In this document: one piece after another, positions 41,745-57,200 of the stretch
How positions within the stretch are numbered: position 1 is the first letter of the stretch
How the letters are laid out: each line of letters opens with the position of its first letter
Assembly (NCBI GenBank): GCA_963580455.1
Contig: OY756961.1
Span: 24,037,001 to 24,101,000, forward strand
DNA from: Euonymus europaeus
Lineage: Eukaryota; Streptophyta; Magnoliopsida; Celastrales; Celastraceae
Direction of reading: 5' to 3'
Length of the DNA: 64,000 nt
Position numbers and translations under genes: made by a program
The notes under the pieces: generated by a model
Seen by the model: only the letters and a program-made list of their open reading frames with translations
Told to the model about the DNA's origin: nothing
Database searches by the model: none

Positions 41745-42849
41745 CAAATCATGCTCCGTTTCAGCAATCCTTCATCTTACTCAAATTGCACATGCAACCG
41801 GACAAGCAGTTGTTTAACGCAACCACATATTGTTCTTATTTCGTTTTAGAGATAGAGGTTAGAATACCAACCATTTGAATGAACTTCAATCGAACACATT
41901 GAATTAATTGGTATGCAATAACCGAAACCCATTGCAATTCATATTTATTTTGAGCCCTCGATATTTAATTCCCTTTTATGTACCTTTATTTCTACAACTG
42001 ACAGCCTTTGGAATTGCAGCCACAAAAATCACAGGCTCCCGAGTCTTCCAAATTACACATATATCTTTTAATTAATATATCATTATCGCGATATTAAATA
42101 TGTAAGTACAAAGTGTTATGATAATATAACAATCTCATCAATAATTACTTTGAAATAGTACAAATATATTTTAATTTTTTAAAAGAGACACAATTATAAT
42201 GTATTTTAAAAAAATCTTAAATGGACACACCTATACTAAAGAATGTCTCTGTTAGGAGTGCTTGCCCATTAGGGCAAACTTTTCCTCAACTAAACAACCA
42301 TGCTTACCCCCTATATTGGTCTAAATATTATGTAGTACATGCTAACGATAGCTTATTTTGAGGTGCAGAGTAAAAGGAAAACAAATTTAGACAAAAAATG
42401 TAATGGAAATAATATACCCTACCTCAGTACTGAAAACCGTAGCTGCAAAGAAAACAAAACTGAGTGCACAAATTTGGGAAAATTAACCTTTTGACAAAAT
42501 AATTGATTTTTTTTGACCGTTTGTGGCTAAAACGAAATATGTTCTATTTTTGGTAACAAAATATTATATATTATATATAAATATATTTTTTTAAAAAAAT
42601 GGAAACGGGCCACGATTTCTAGTGTCACTCTTGATATGTGATGTATAAAACTGAAACTATTAAATCTGAAGAAAAAAAATGTGCTTATATTTTTTCCTAT
42701 CTAGTTGCAGATCTCAAACAAATAGTCAAGTAGATCACTCATAATTTAATTTTAAACCAAATTCGATATATCACAACAAAACAATAAAATTAAAGAGCCA
42801 AAATTCAACATCATTTAGAAAAAACACTTTAACAACATAAAACATTATG

Positions 42850-43013
42850 ATGATGCATAATTTTGCAACCTCCGTGCCTCCCCCGTGCACTTGTATGAGG
42901 AATGGATAGCTTGGTGGTAGTGTCTCCATCCCGCTTACATGAGGTCAAGGGTTCGATCCCTTCCTCATACAAGTTCACGTGGGAGGCATGAAGGTTGCAA
43001 AAATATGCATCAT
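42850..43013. mobile_element. Foldback element: 52-base inverted repeats around a tRNA-like core
   Basis: The arms 42850-42901 and 42962-43013 are inverted copies matching at about 47 of 52 positions. The 60-base centre holds an imperfect A box (tagcttggtgg, 42907-42917) and a perfect pol III B box (ggttcgatccc, 42950-42960). The arms could fold into a long hairpin with the tRNA-like part as the loop. It is not a working tRNA gene, since the acceptor and anticodon stems do not pair. It may be two SINE heads in inverted orientation, or a MITE that took up a tRNA-like piece. Confidence 0.72.
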
Positions 43014-43249
43014 CACATTACAAATATCACTAACTTTAAGATATATACAAGATAAATGACATCATATTTGCGTGAATATATTAATGAAAATACTTATATA
43101 AAATATATAATTTAAAAATGAATTATCTTGATAAAAAATATAAGTCAGGATAACGCTCAATAAACTCCATAGAAATAATATATATATACATGTGTATATA
43201 TGAATTTGCTCTCATACAGACCTAAAAAATGGACCTATAATTGTAGCCC

Positions 43250-43995
43250 TTGGATTAATTCAAGGGATGAGATAAAATGGCCTTCACTTAGTCGGGTCTT
43301 CCGTCTCTCTATCCTGCATCGCTCTCCTATGGTCTCATCCATCGCAAACAACCTAGCAGCACCGTCTCCTCCATCACTTCTCTCCATCGAGTCTCCTCCA
43401 TCGCGTTGCGTACAACCCAGCAGCGCCGTCTCCTCCATCGCATCCCTCTTCCTAAACAAAAACCAAAACACTGAAGAAACATATTAAACTTAATTCTTCA
43501 TTAAAAAAGACAATACACAATAAATTTTGCAAATAATACATGAATTTCAGTCATATGTTGCAAAGAAATCAAACAAAACAAATATAGAATCAAAATTAAA
43601 CAATTTTCAAGTCAAACACATTAATCTGTCGCCCTTTCCTTGCCCTTTTGAATACAGCGATCATTGGAGAAGACGAATTAGGTTGGGTTGAAGATAGCGC
43701 CTGCGGTCTCGATGACTTGAGAAGAGGAGAGCTAGAAAAGAAGACGAGATTTAGCGAGGCATATCCATCTTCTCCCTGGCTGTCTCGATGTCGGCTTAGA
43801 AATTCAAGGGTTGAGGGTAGATGGTCGATGAGATGGTGGATGGGTTGGTGGTCGAAGGGGAGATGTTCGATGGGTTCATTGACAGAGTGCAACACCGGAG
43901 AAGACGCAAGACGGGCCCAATTAAAAGTCCGATCTCAGCTCGTCTGTTTGATGTATCGGACGGATCCAATTAAAAGTCCGCACTTTTCATCCGTA
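43250..43995. other. GC-richer block with unassigned open frames
   Basis: A CTCCATCG-type local repetition (about 43330-43445) and open frames of 80-117 codons on both strands are seen, none with a domain I recognise. Near the right end, caattaaaagtccg occurs twice (about 43918 and 43967). The block stands out from the AT-rich surroundings and may be a captured gene fragment or part of a larger transposon. Confidence 0.35.
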
Positions 43996-44235
43996 AGATG
44001 AGTCCGCTTAAGAGAATTTTTGTATATATATGTGCAATACTATCAATTTATGTTTTAAGTCTTGTAAAATATTACATACCCAAAAAAAAAACCACATTTT
44101 TAAAAAGTAACTATATGAGAACCCTGACTTCGAAGTTTGAACACTCCCTCACCCTCCTCAAAGCGTCGCATTTTCCGTCAATAAATCAAGGAACTATAAA
44201 TTATACTTTAATAGAAAGAAAAAAACTACTTTAAT

Positions 44236-47659
<3,424 letters not shown>

Positions 47660-49369
47660 GCCTAATGCTAACTAGCTTTTATGTTGGTCAATTTGTTGTA
47701 GTAGTTCAGCAGCGCAGTGGCTGCCTCTTTTTGAGAAGCTTTTTGGATGTCTTTCTTTTTCTTTTTTAGTTTCTAGTTGGAACGATAATATAGTTTTACT
47801 CTTGAGTGCAATTTATGTTTAATTTCAATATTTGTTCTCGAGTCATGTTTCTGGATTTGCTGCTTTGGAAAGAGCCAATGCTGGTTCACCCTTATGTGTT
47901 GATGTGGTTAAATTTTCCATCTGGTATCGAGGCAGAATGCCAGTTTCTCTAGAATGGAACCGTCTTCAGCTCTGTTGATGGTTCGATACTGAACAAAGAT
48001 GATTACTTTTGTTGTACTTCTTGTGTCGGGGATTAAACTATCATGGCCAAGTATAAAAGCAAAACAATCAGCAAAGCTTAGAACCTATTTTTCGTTTGTA
48101 AATGTTATTCGAGCGATGTGTGTTGAGTTGGACGTGACCTCTACATGTTCATTTGTTAGCTCCTGACATAATGTTAGCGCCAGACATAAAAATGATGCGA
48201 GTTTACATGTTCATTTGTTAGCTCCGACATAAAAATGATGCCAGACATAAAAATGATGCGAGTTTACATGTTCATTTGTTAGCTCCGACATAAAAATGAT
48301 GCCAGACATAAAAATGATGCGAGTTTACATATTCATGTCCCTAATCATCTAAGAATTCTATGATAAACATACAAGCATACTATGAATAATGTGAGTAAAG
48401 GTGTGATTTTCAACATCACTTCTTGGTTTGGCCAGTACACAACTACAGGGACTATTAGATATCACACATTATTTGGATAGCATGAGTGATTTCAGTTTTT
48501 TTTTTTAAAAAAACTTCTCTTATCATTTTAAGAGGTCTGCGAACAATATGGTTGATGTGAATAGAATTGAGATTTTTAAAAGTAATGTCTATGGCCCCTA
48601 TTCCTTCATAATCTCAGGTTTTTCTGTAATTTTTTAACAACCAACCTGCAATAATGACTTTTTTAGCCATTAAAATTTATATTTTACTTTTTAAAAACCA
48701 TTAACGTACTTTTATAAGAACATGGAGAAGAAGACCAGAATCTAAGAGAACGCAGAACGCGTTATTGTTGTGACTTGTGAGGTTTTTCGGACAAAAAACA
48801 AAGGCTTGAGTGGGGATTCTCTCCGCTCGCCAATTGTCCATCAACTCCCAGTACCTGGGTTTGCGATGTGATTCTTGTTTTCATGGAAAACCCAGTTCCT
48901 AACATAAAAAAAGACAAACTATTCACTGTTCAAAAATGACCAATCACTCAAGTGTACCAATTCATTCCTGGGCGTTTGTCTGAACCACAAGCTCAGCACG
49001 CAGTCACTGGTCGGGTTAAAAGTTTGCGCCTTTTAAGGCTTATGGTTGGACTAAATTCATGAAAAAGATCATCTTAACTTGAATTCTGATGAGAATCCTT
49101 CTTGTTCTATATGCACCTGAGCATGCCATATTTTTACAAGATCAACAATGGCATTACACAACATGTGGGGCCGATAAATTCATAATACGTGTTATTACAG
49201 CATCTAACAAGTGCTAAATATGAAGAAATAACCATTAATATTATGACAAATGACCAGAAGATGTAAAGCCTCTCTCTTGGGCCCCTTCACATATGAGAGG
49301 GCCATGATGTCTATCAAAGCAACCATAAACAATATCGACATGAAAGCTTTAAGCCAAAATCTTACGAGC
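47660..49369. other. Convergent 3' flanks of HSP90 and CBL genes
   Basis: It holds the HSP90 3' untranslated region (to about 47850), a 61-base minisatellite (48143-48336) and plain AT-rich sequence. The last 170 bases or so are probably the CBL 3' untranslated region. No gene seen. Confidence 0.55.
48143..48336. repeat. Minisatellite, 61-62-base unit, three copies plus a partial
   Basis: Copies start at 48143, 48205, 48266 and (partial) 48327 with acatgttcatttgttagctc or a variant. Within each unit agacataaaaatgatg-like pieces recur, so the unit itself has an internal repeat. The second and third copies are almost identical and the first is diverged, which points to recent growth. Confidence 0.85.
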
Positions 49370-51576
49370 TCAAGTATCTTCGACTTGTGAATGGAACACA
49401 AAGCTTGGGAATGTCGTGGTAATGTCCCTGTACGATGAAATGAGATCACGACAAGAACTAATTGAAATAAGACAAGATTGAGTGCTGCTATTCTACAGAA
49501 AATTGAATCAAGTATCAGTTAGTCCATGCATCATAAATAAACAAAAGATGCCCTAGATCGTAGGTGCACAATTAGGACAGAAATCCTTCCACTAATATGA
49601 TAATTGACTCCCAGTTTCAATCCGTGCCAAAATTTACAAAGCAGAAAAATAACCATGTGTTATTCTATGCTTTCAAGCTTTAGTTTTGGGAGTTCATGTG
49701 ATAACAACAATAGAAGACTTCAAAGCCCCAGTACTGTCACTCTATGATCACATAGGGCATGCTGTAAATGTGACGGGAAGAATAAAAGGATGTTTTGATA
49801 TCGCAGAAACTATGAACTGTCAGGAAATTCAATTATATTCCTAGTTTAAGGGACACCGAAGATGATAAAATATTTATAGCTCACTTGAGGTATTGAAGGG
49901 TCATATTCTTCAAAAGGGACGGATGTCTCAGCACAAGGACCCTCCACTCTTCCTTATCAATCTTCCCATCATGTTTTGTGTCAGCTTCCTCAAAGGTCTG
50001 ATGCAAACCCCCGAAATTAAGAACTTTAGTTTTGCCAAAGAAGTTCTTGTAAAGGTGATGGGATATTCACATTCCTTTTACATCACTGAGATAATGCTTT
50101 ACGAAAATATCAGAAATTAATCGAATTACGAAGGTGAGAACCTTATCGATAATACTTTCTATAACGTCATCGGAAAGGTTCATTCCAGATTCAGCCAGGG
50201 TAGCCACTACCATTTGCTTCACCTGCACATCACAAATTTGATAAGTTGGAAAAAGTCACGTCAAGATATATCACAAAAAGAAAAAAAAAATCTTGAATCA
50301 AGACATTCACCTCCTGCCTCTCAATGAAGCCTTGCTGCTTGAGATCGTAAAGTTGGAAAGAAACTGCATAGCATGACATTAGATGGTTAATGACAAAAGC
50401 TGCGACCAAATACATATTAGGACATAATTGTGCATAATCCTGGGCAACATGATGTATATTTTGATTTTCATAAACATAAAATCCTCGCACCAGTCAATGC
50501 ACATCCACATTATGCTTAAGTGATTATGAACTCAGCTCACATATATTAGGACTTTTTCAAATACAGACAGCATACACTCAATTTTGTCGTCGATGGGAGC
50601 GTTCGGATGAAAAACGGAGAGGGCACGAGCAAACTCTTCGAAACCTAATATCCCATTATGCTTTGTATCAAACAAGTCAAATACCTGCCATGAAAAAGTA
50701 ATAGAAGAACCTCAGAAAGGCTAAATAATGGTTTAAATGCCCTATAACGGTATAACCCACATAAAACTGGCATGACTCAAGTGAGAAGCAAATGTCGACA
50801 CATGACAGAAGCAATAATTTTTCATGAGTACCCTGTCTGCGAATAAGCTTTCTTTTTTGTTTGTCTTGAATAATGCCAATTGAAACTCCTCCTGCCAGGC
50901 TGCCACAAAGTATTGACAAGGATATTATAACACTTCTAATATTTCCAGATAAATTATGGAAAAGTAACATTTCTACGAGAAAAAATACATATACAAAGGA
51001 TATCAAACCTTATTTATCAGGCCATCATCGATAACAGCGCTACTGATCTTTTTAAAAAGCTCATAAAGTGCCTCTATCTCACTCACACTGACTGCATCCA
51101 AGTAAGCAAAATAACAAGATTCAGGAAGTCAACAGTGGTCCTCTTTTGCTTTGAATGGGGAGTTGAAAGAATCATAGCTTTAAGGAAAAGATAATATAAT
51201 GAATTGATACAAGCAACAACCACAAAACAGTACGGAATTTAATTATATCTTTATTTCCCGTATTCTAAGCGATCATAAAACAAAATTAAAAAGAATGTAG
51301 CAGAGAATAACTCTTTTTTCCCCTTTCTTGAATGAACATTTAGAATGTACTCATTAAAGGGAATATTTAAGGAAATCATGGAAACAGTCAGCAATCTAGA
51401 GGAGACAAAGAATAACATCATGAAGAAGAAAAAAAAAGAGTTGAGATCTTACACACTGTCTCTCTTGCAAGAACTGCAGGATCTTCAAGGCCTCTTGATT
51501 GTTTGTACAAATCTAGATCACAACACTGAAGCAGGGAAGCAAATACTTGCTTGATTCCCTCTACGCACGGCCACAT
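49370..51576 (-). CDS. CBL3: Calcineurin B-like calcium sensor, CBL2/CBL3 type
   Basis: Eight coding exons on the minus strand: 51576-51453, 51091-51009, 50891-50832, 50684-50576, 50363-50311, 50222-50142, 49997-49885 and 49427-49370; 681 bases, 226 residues, exactly the CBL2/3 length. The protein holds four EF-hands; [17 protein letters not shown] and [14 protein letters not shown] are the clearest loops. The C-terminus [15 protein letters not shown] has the FPSF site that CIPK kinases phosphorylate. The N-terminus [12 protein letters not shown] with CC at about residues 18-19 lacks the MGCxxS myristoylation signal and instead has cysteines for acylation, as in CBL2/3, which sit on the vacuole membrane. 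CBL2/3 with CIPKs control vacuolar ion transport. Whether it is the CBL2 or CBL3 orthologue cannot be told by eye. Confidence 0.94.
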
Positions 51577-54238
51577 GATATTTTCAGCACATCAAAACAC
51601 TCCATACCTACTCAATAGGTCAACCAATAAGATTCTTTTCAAGGCAATCTAATTAGAAGGGAATTGAGGACCATATGCAGGAGAAGTAAATTACCCTTTA
51701 ACCATTTCCTGAATTACTAGAGACAAGATCAAATCCCAACATTCAGAATATACGGAGCTCAAAATATAGCCACTTTTAATTGTAACAAATACGTCCTACA
51801 GAAAGAGATGCAGTCCACCATGAGTAAGAATAATGACCAAACATCATGTTTTACTGGACATTCACAAATACTATGCACAAATACAAGTTTATAAACTATT
51901 GAAAACATAATCAGAAGTACAGAACACAGAATAATGATCAAACATCATGTTTTACTGGACATTCACAAATACTATGCACAAATACAAGTTTATAAATTAT
52001 TGAAAACATAATCAGAAGTACAGAACGTTTTGAGGAGAAAGTAAACCAATTTCTACTTTTAGGAAATCAAATACACGTGTGAAGAGTGAACGAATGCTAT
52101 GGTTCAGCAAGTTATTCCCAGTCTAAACAAAGCATCCATACATTTCCTACGCTACATTGACAACCAGAAACACCCATATATTGGAGACATGATGAGGAGG
52201 TAAAAGAAAACAAATGAAACTCATGCGTGTGAAATCAATTACATTCACTCTGTTATGTCAAGTGAACAAAACAAATTTGTTTGCCAACGTGTCGTAAGTT
52301 TATACCGATAGCTAAATGTTTTGCATATCCTTGAGCAACTGCTTTACCAAATGCAATTTATCTAGAAAAAGCAAGAACAACTTATGTACGTGCTCAGGCC
52401 CCAAATATGATTTTTGTACAACCTTATCATTTTTAATTTTATTGTTACTTGAGAGATTTGGAAAATTCAAGTCCCTGCATGATCAGGCAGTTCACATGGC
52501 TCAGAGTACTGACACTTTAGGAAGGTTAAACTGGGGACCTATGGGTGCCTGTCTGCCATTACATAGATGGAACTGCAACTCACGAATCCCACGAGTCCCT
52601 GAAAGATAGGAGCTCCAAGAAGCTAAAAGATCCTCCGCCTAGGGCAAAATTAATTCTCCAGCGTGCTAGACATCATTGGCCAGGTAGATGCACAACACGG
52701 AAACACCTCAACAGGCCTTTACACTAACCACCACGCCAAGTCACTCCACCTTCAACCAGTGGTGGGGCATAATTGCAGCCTTCTACTGGGAAATCAGAAT
52801 CAACAATACCAAGACCTTTTCCTAACTCCATCAGATATCATGCATCAAGTCGGCACACCCAAATTCTTTGATGAAGCACATCGTATGATTAGAACACATG
52901 CAGTGAAAATGCCAAAGTTCAGTTTATAGAACAAAATCCCTTGTTGAACAATTTAACTGTCTAAATTCTAAACACAATCCGTATTACAATCATGCTGTAT
53001 CTCAGCTCATACTATTTGGCAAGTAATTGAATCTCCAACATAAACCAATAATTCACAAGTACACTTGCGAGCAACCTAGCTTAACACCAACTTTGCGTTA
53101 AAATCTCTAAAAAATGAAGCTTGACGAACTTATGTAATGAGCAAAGCTTGATAAAGTGGCAATTCTGAACTACAAAGCTTCTTTTTTGTTATTTATAGCT
53201 GTTCCAAACCCAATAAATTCGTCCACAGGTAATTCACATTAGAGAAAACTCCAATTCTAACACACAAAGAACATGAATCAGGAACGATCTAAGATCAAAG
53301 CAGCCAAATTGTAACAAACAGAACAGATTAAACAAGCTCAATCTCGAATCAGCCCCTCAGATCTAACCAAAACCAAAAAAAAAAACCTTCAATCTACGTG
53401 TTCAAATGAAAAACAAAAGAACGAAAGGAGCTAGCTTGACTCAATTACATAGGAAGGAAAACTCAAAACGATCCCGGTTGCTCACAGATAAGCGGCTGAG
53501 ATAACAAGCAACCACTTAGAAAACTGTTCTGAGAAGTTATCTCCTTTTCTTACCTTAGTTATCTTCCCACTTATTTTCACGGGAAACAAACCCAACACTC
53601 AAAATAAAAAAGAAGAAAAAGAAGAAGAAGAGTAACAAAAAAGTTGGAACCTTTTCAGACAGTCAAAGGAAAGCAACAGCTTCTGCTCCTTATTGTCTAA
53701 GTGGGTATCTCTGGAAGATTACAAAATTCTGTGAGAATCGCAATTGGTTGGCCGAATCTTATTGTAAAGATGGCGATGAGCTGTGAGAGAATTGAAGCTG
53801 GAGATGAGCTTGGATGCGTTTTACAGAGAAGAAAATAAATAATGAATTAAAAACTATAAAGACGATTTTTTTTCCAAGGAAATCAGATGCAATGGTGATT
53901 GATTAAGGAAGGCGACAACATGATGATGTTAAGACAGGTACAAAGGCAAGTGGTGGTTGTATCGCAGTCTTGGTGGGACTTTGAAAGCAAAAGTAAAAAT
54001 AAAATGTTTTCTTTTATTAAAAAAAGAGGCTATTTTGTAGAGAGAAAAAAAAAATGCTATTTTGTAGTAGAAAATCCATACGACGCCGTTGCGAATTCAG
54101 AGGGAGAGAGAGAGGGAGATGGGGGGCAAGAGACTGGAAAACAAACCCTACGATAAACACTCCAAAATCTCCAAAATCCAAATCCAGGAAGAACTCAAAA
54201 GCCCTTAATACATCCAAAATTGATATTGGGAAACAACG
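51577..54238. other. CBL leader region and shared promoter with the WW gene
   Basis: From the CBL start at 51576 to about 53750 no gene is seen; the open frames at 52316-52929 show no domain. Most of this is probably an intron in the CBL 5' leader, since the likely promoter lies close to 53800. It contains the 101-base duplication at 51829-52026. CBL (minus) and the WW gene (plus) then diverge from a shared stretch at about 53750-54238. Confidence 0.45.
51829..52026. repeat. 101-base tandem duplication upstream of CBL
   Basis: The unit starting aataatgaccaaacatcatg at 51829 recurs at 51930 with only about two base changes and runs to gaagtacagaac near 52026. It is a young local duplication inside the likely CBL leader intron. 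Confidence 0.9.
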
Positions 54239-57200
54239 ATGGGGAAGAGAAAAGTGCGCCGTCTCGCAGCTTTAGCCAACCATGGCCGCCGTGTCAAGCT
54301 CGATCTTTTACCGGAACCCTCTGGTACGCTCTCTATTTTTCTCTGTTTGATTTATTGTTTACGGGTTCGTTTGTGTAGATGTTGAGTAATAGAAGCAACG
54401 AACCAAAGTTAAGAGAAGTTAGCTTTGTGCAAGTTTCTATTGTGTTTAGAAGGCTGATGGGAGCAAATTGGTTTTTATTTTAGCTTTATTTGCTTCATGG
54501 GATTTGTTCGTGAGTATTTTTTTTTCTCCTTTTGCTGTGTCTCATTTAATCAGCAGTTACCGGTTTAGGGTTCTAATAATTTTCTTGCTAGTATATTTTA
54601 TTTGGATTCTCTGTTTTATTGTGAATATGATATATTCAAAATTTCGCATGTATATGAATACATTGAATAGGTAAATTTATGAAGTCAAACACATGAGCCA
54701 CAAAACTCGTGGTGTTGGTTGTTTTGTTTTCCATAATTATAGTACGCCAGGAACAGAAAATGAGATAAACTTGAGGTTTTGCATAATTTTGCTAGGCAAA
54801 CAAAATGTTTAGTCGAGAATGAAATTAAGGAACTTATGATTTGGTAGTGTTGGCTGTCCCAGTATTGTACTAAATAATAAAGCTACTGCTTTTCAAGTTT
54901 ATATTATTGGTTTCTGAGTAAATTTCTGCAGTCGATCTTAGAGAGATCGAATTTATCTAGTTATAGTATTGTTGAGACTTAATGTGGCTCTAGACTCTAG
55001 AGAGTAGATGATAAAGGATTCCCTCCTTAAATTACATTAGCTTTCTAATATATTAAAATGGAGTCTTATTGGAATCAGTGTTGTGGAGTGCTGGTTTTGG
55101 GTCATTATGTATTTATGTTCAGTTTGGGTAATGATTATGAGGTTGCACAATGGAAATGGGGTGTTTTGCTTCAATGATTACAGTTGGAATCTCCAGTTGG
55201 TGAATCTTATGACATGTTAATGATGAACTACTTGATAATCAATCAGACTAAAATGACACTAATACAGGTCACCTAGTTATTTGAATCTTTTGTCTATGAG
55301 CATGATTTTTATTTGGATGCTTTGGAAAGAATGGGGATTTTTGCACTGTTACATATAATTTATAATTTTAAGTGCTTGCTTGGACTTTGTAGGAGATTTG
55401 GGTGGCTCCTCTGAACATGACAAAGTCGGAGAGGATATAGATCCAACACAACATCCTGGGTTACCCAAGTCACCATCATCTTCAGGTGGGTTCTATCAGT
55501 TTTCTTCAAATGGACTAAGTAGAGGGGCATGAGTGCTCTCCTTATTTTGGTGTGGAACTATATTGTACAAGCCATGTTATGTTCTTTGCCCCTGCAATTT
55601 GTTAAGGACTGTAGGGTGGCTGTGGTCCTGGGAACATTCATTTGAGATCAGGTCGGGCCCTGTCACTGTGAAATTCTGAATGACTCCCACCTGTTATGCC
55701 ATATTCCGCAGCATCAAAGCATTTTGGAGATTTCGTCTGGAAATTTTTTCCATCGGTTCGTATGTTTCTGGCTTTAATTGCTTTGTGCGTCCACTAACAC
55801 ATGTTCTTCAATGTGCAACACAGGTGGCTGTGATGAATTGTCTTCTCATGATACTTGTTGGAAGTGCTATATCAGTTTTAGAACACCCCTTCCCCCGGCG
55901 CCCCTTATTCGTTTCTTGTTGTACTCTGGTTTAATGTATAATTTAGTGCATGAATTTTAAGGTTTTGAGATTTGTAAGGAGCTAGATTATGGTTTTTCAA
56001 GTACTTGACAGATAGGTTTTTCATTGTTCAGGTCAACAACCAGAGAATACTCTTCAATTACTCGGCCAATATAGTGATGATGAATTGGACGAGGAGTCAC
56101 TTAACCTGTCAAGTTCTAACAATGCCATTTTGGATGGATCCATTTCTGATCCTAATAACCTGGTAAGTAATTGGTTTTTCTATTTTTGTTGGTGGCCAAT
56201 CAGCCTCAGTGTGATTTTTCGCGAGATTAGTTTTTAACTTTCATGAGTTTGACATTAGATTTTACATTGGCGATTGCACGAGTAATGTCTCATACTTTCA
56301 CATGCGCTAAATACATTTGCTATTTTAGGCATGTGGCTAGTGATAGAGTTGCAGTGGTGCAACGTCACATATTCAATTCCAAGAAACAACCTCTGCACAT
56401 ATTATGTGGGGTAAGGTTTATGTACATAGTACATACTGCGTATCCCTGGCCCCGCCCACTGAAGCAGCCTTGCGCACGAGTGTTTATTTTTATAAATTGG
56501 GTTGGCATGTTTGGAAGCCTTGTGATTGGAGATCATATTTCAGTCGATATGATTTGTGAATTGGATGCATTTCATGCATTAGAATATGTGATAGTTAAAC
56601 TTTTTCTTAACCATATTTTATTCAAGTGTTAATTTTTACTGTTTGATAACTGTTAATCGAAATCAATTCATAGAGCTCAATGCTTATTGACTCCAATCAG
56701 TGGATTCTGATTTAATATTTTTGTCAATTAATCGATCCAGTTGGTCAATTTCTTTAAGGTACTTATTCAAAGGAATATTGTGACATCTTTTTGTGCTGAA
56801 TTTTTTCTGCAAAGACTTCAATATGCAGTTATGAGACATATGACCTGTGCAGTGTATATGTCATCTAACTGCGAACGATGCTTTAGGTGTTCTGTAATCT
56901 TATCAATCCTTCTTCATTCTCAAGTATAAATTATCTTATTCATGTATTTGAATTTTTGTTCAATTTACTTCATGCATTCAAAAAATTGTTGTTTGCATCA
57001 GTAGGGAGAAGCCGCTGTTTCAGTATTTTTTTTTAAGTGTAATATTATCCTAATGATGTACCGAAGTATTTTATTTTGATTAGGATAAAGGACCACTTGG
57101 TGAAAGATGGGAAAAGGTTGATGCAAATGAAGTCAAAGAGCTTGCTTCTAATAATAATGAACAACAGGAGACAGATATGGATTTTAGTGATGTTTCCAAG

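Noticed and set aside
42901..42965. Possible true tRNA gene in the foldback element
   Set aside because: B box is perfect, but acceptor and anticodon arms are not complementary and the flanks pair with each other instead.
43648..44001. Plus-strand open frame of 117 codons in the GC-richer block
   Set aside because: No motif recognised, antisense frame of equal quality, and transposon-rich setting; kept only as an unassigned block.
52316..52929. Plus-strand open frames upstream of CBL
   Set aside because: No recognisable domain, no consistent splice partners, and they lie in the likely CBL leader intron.
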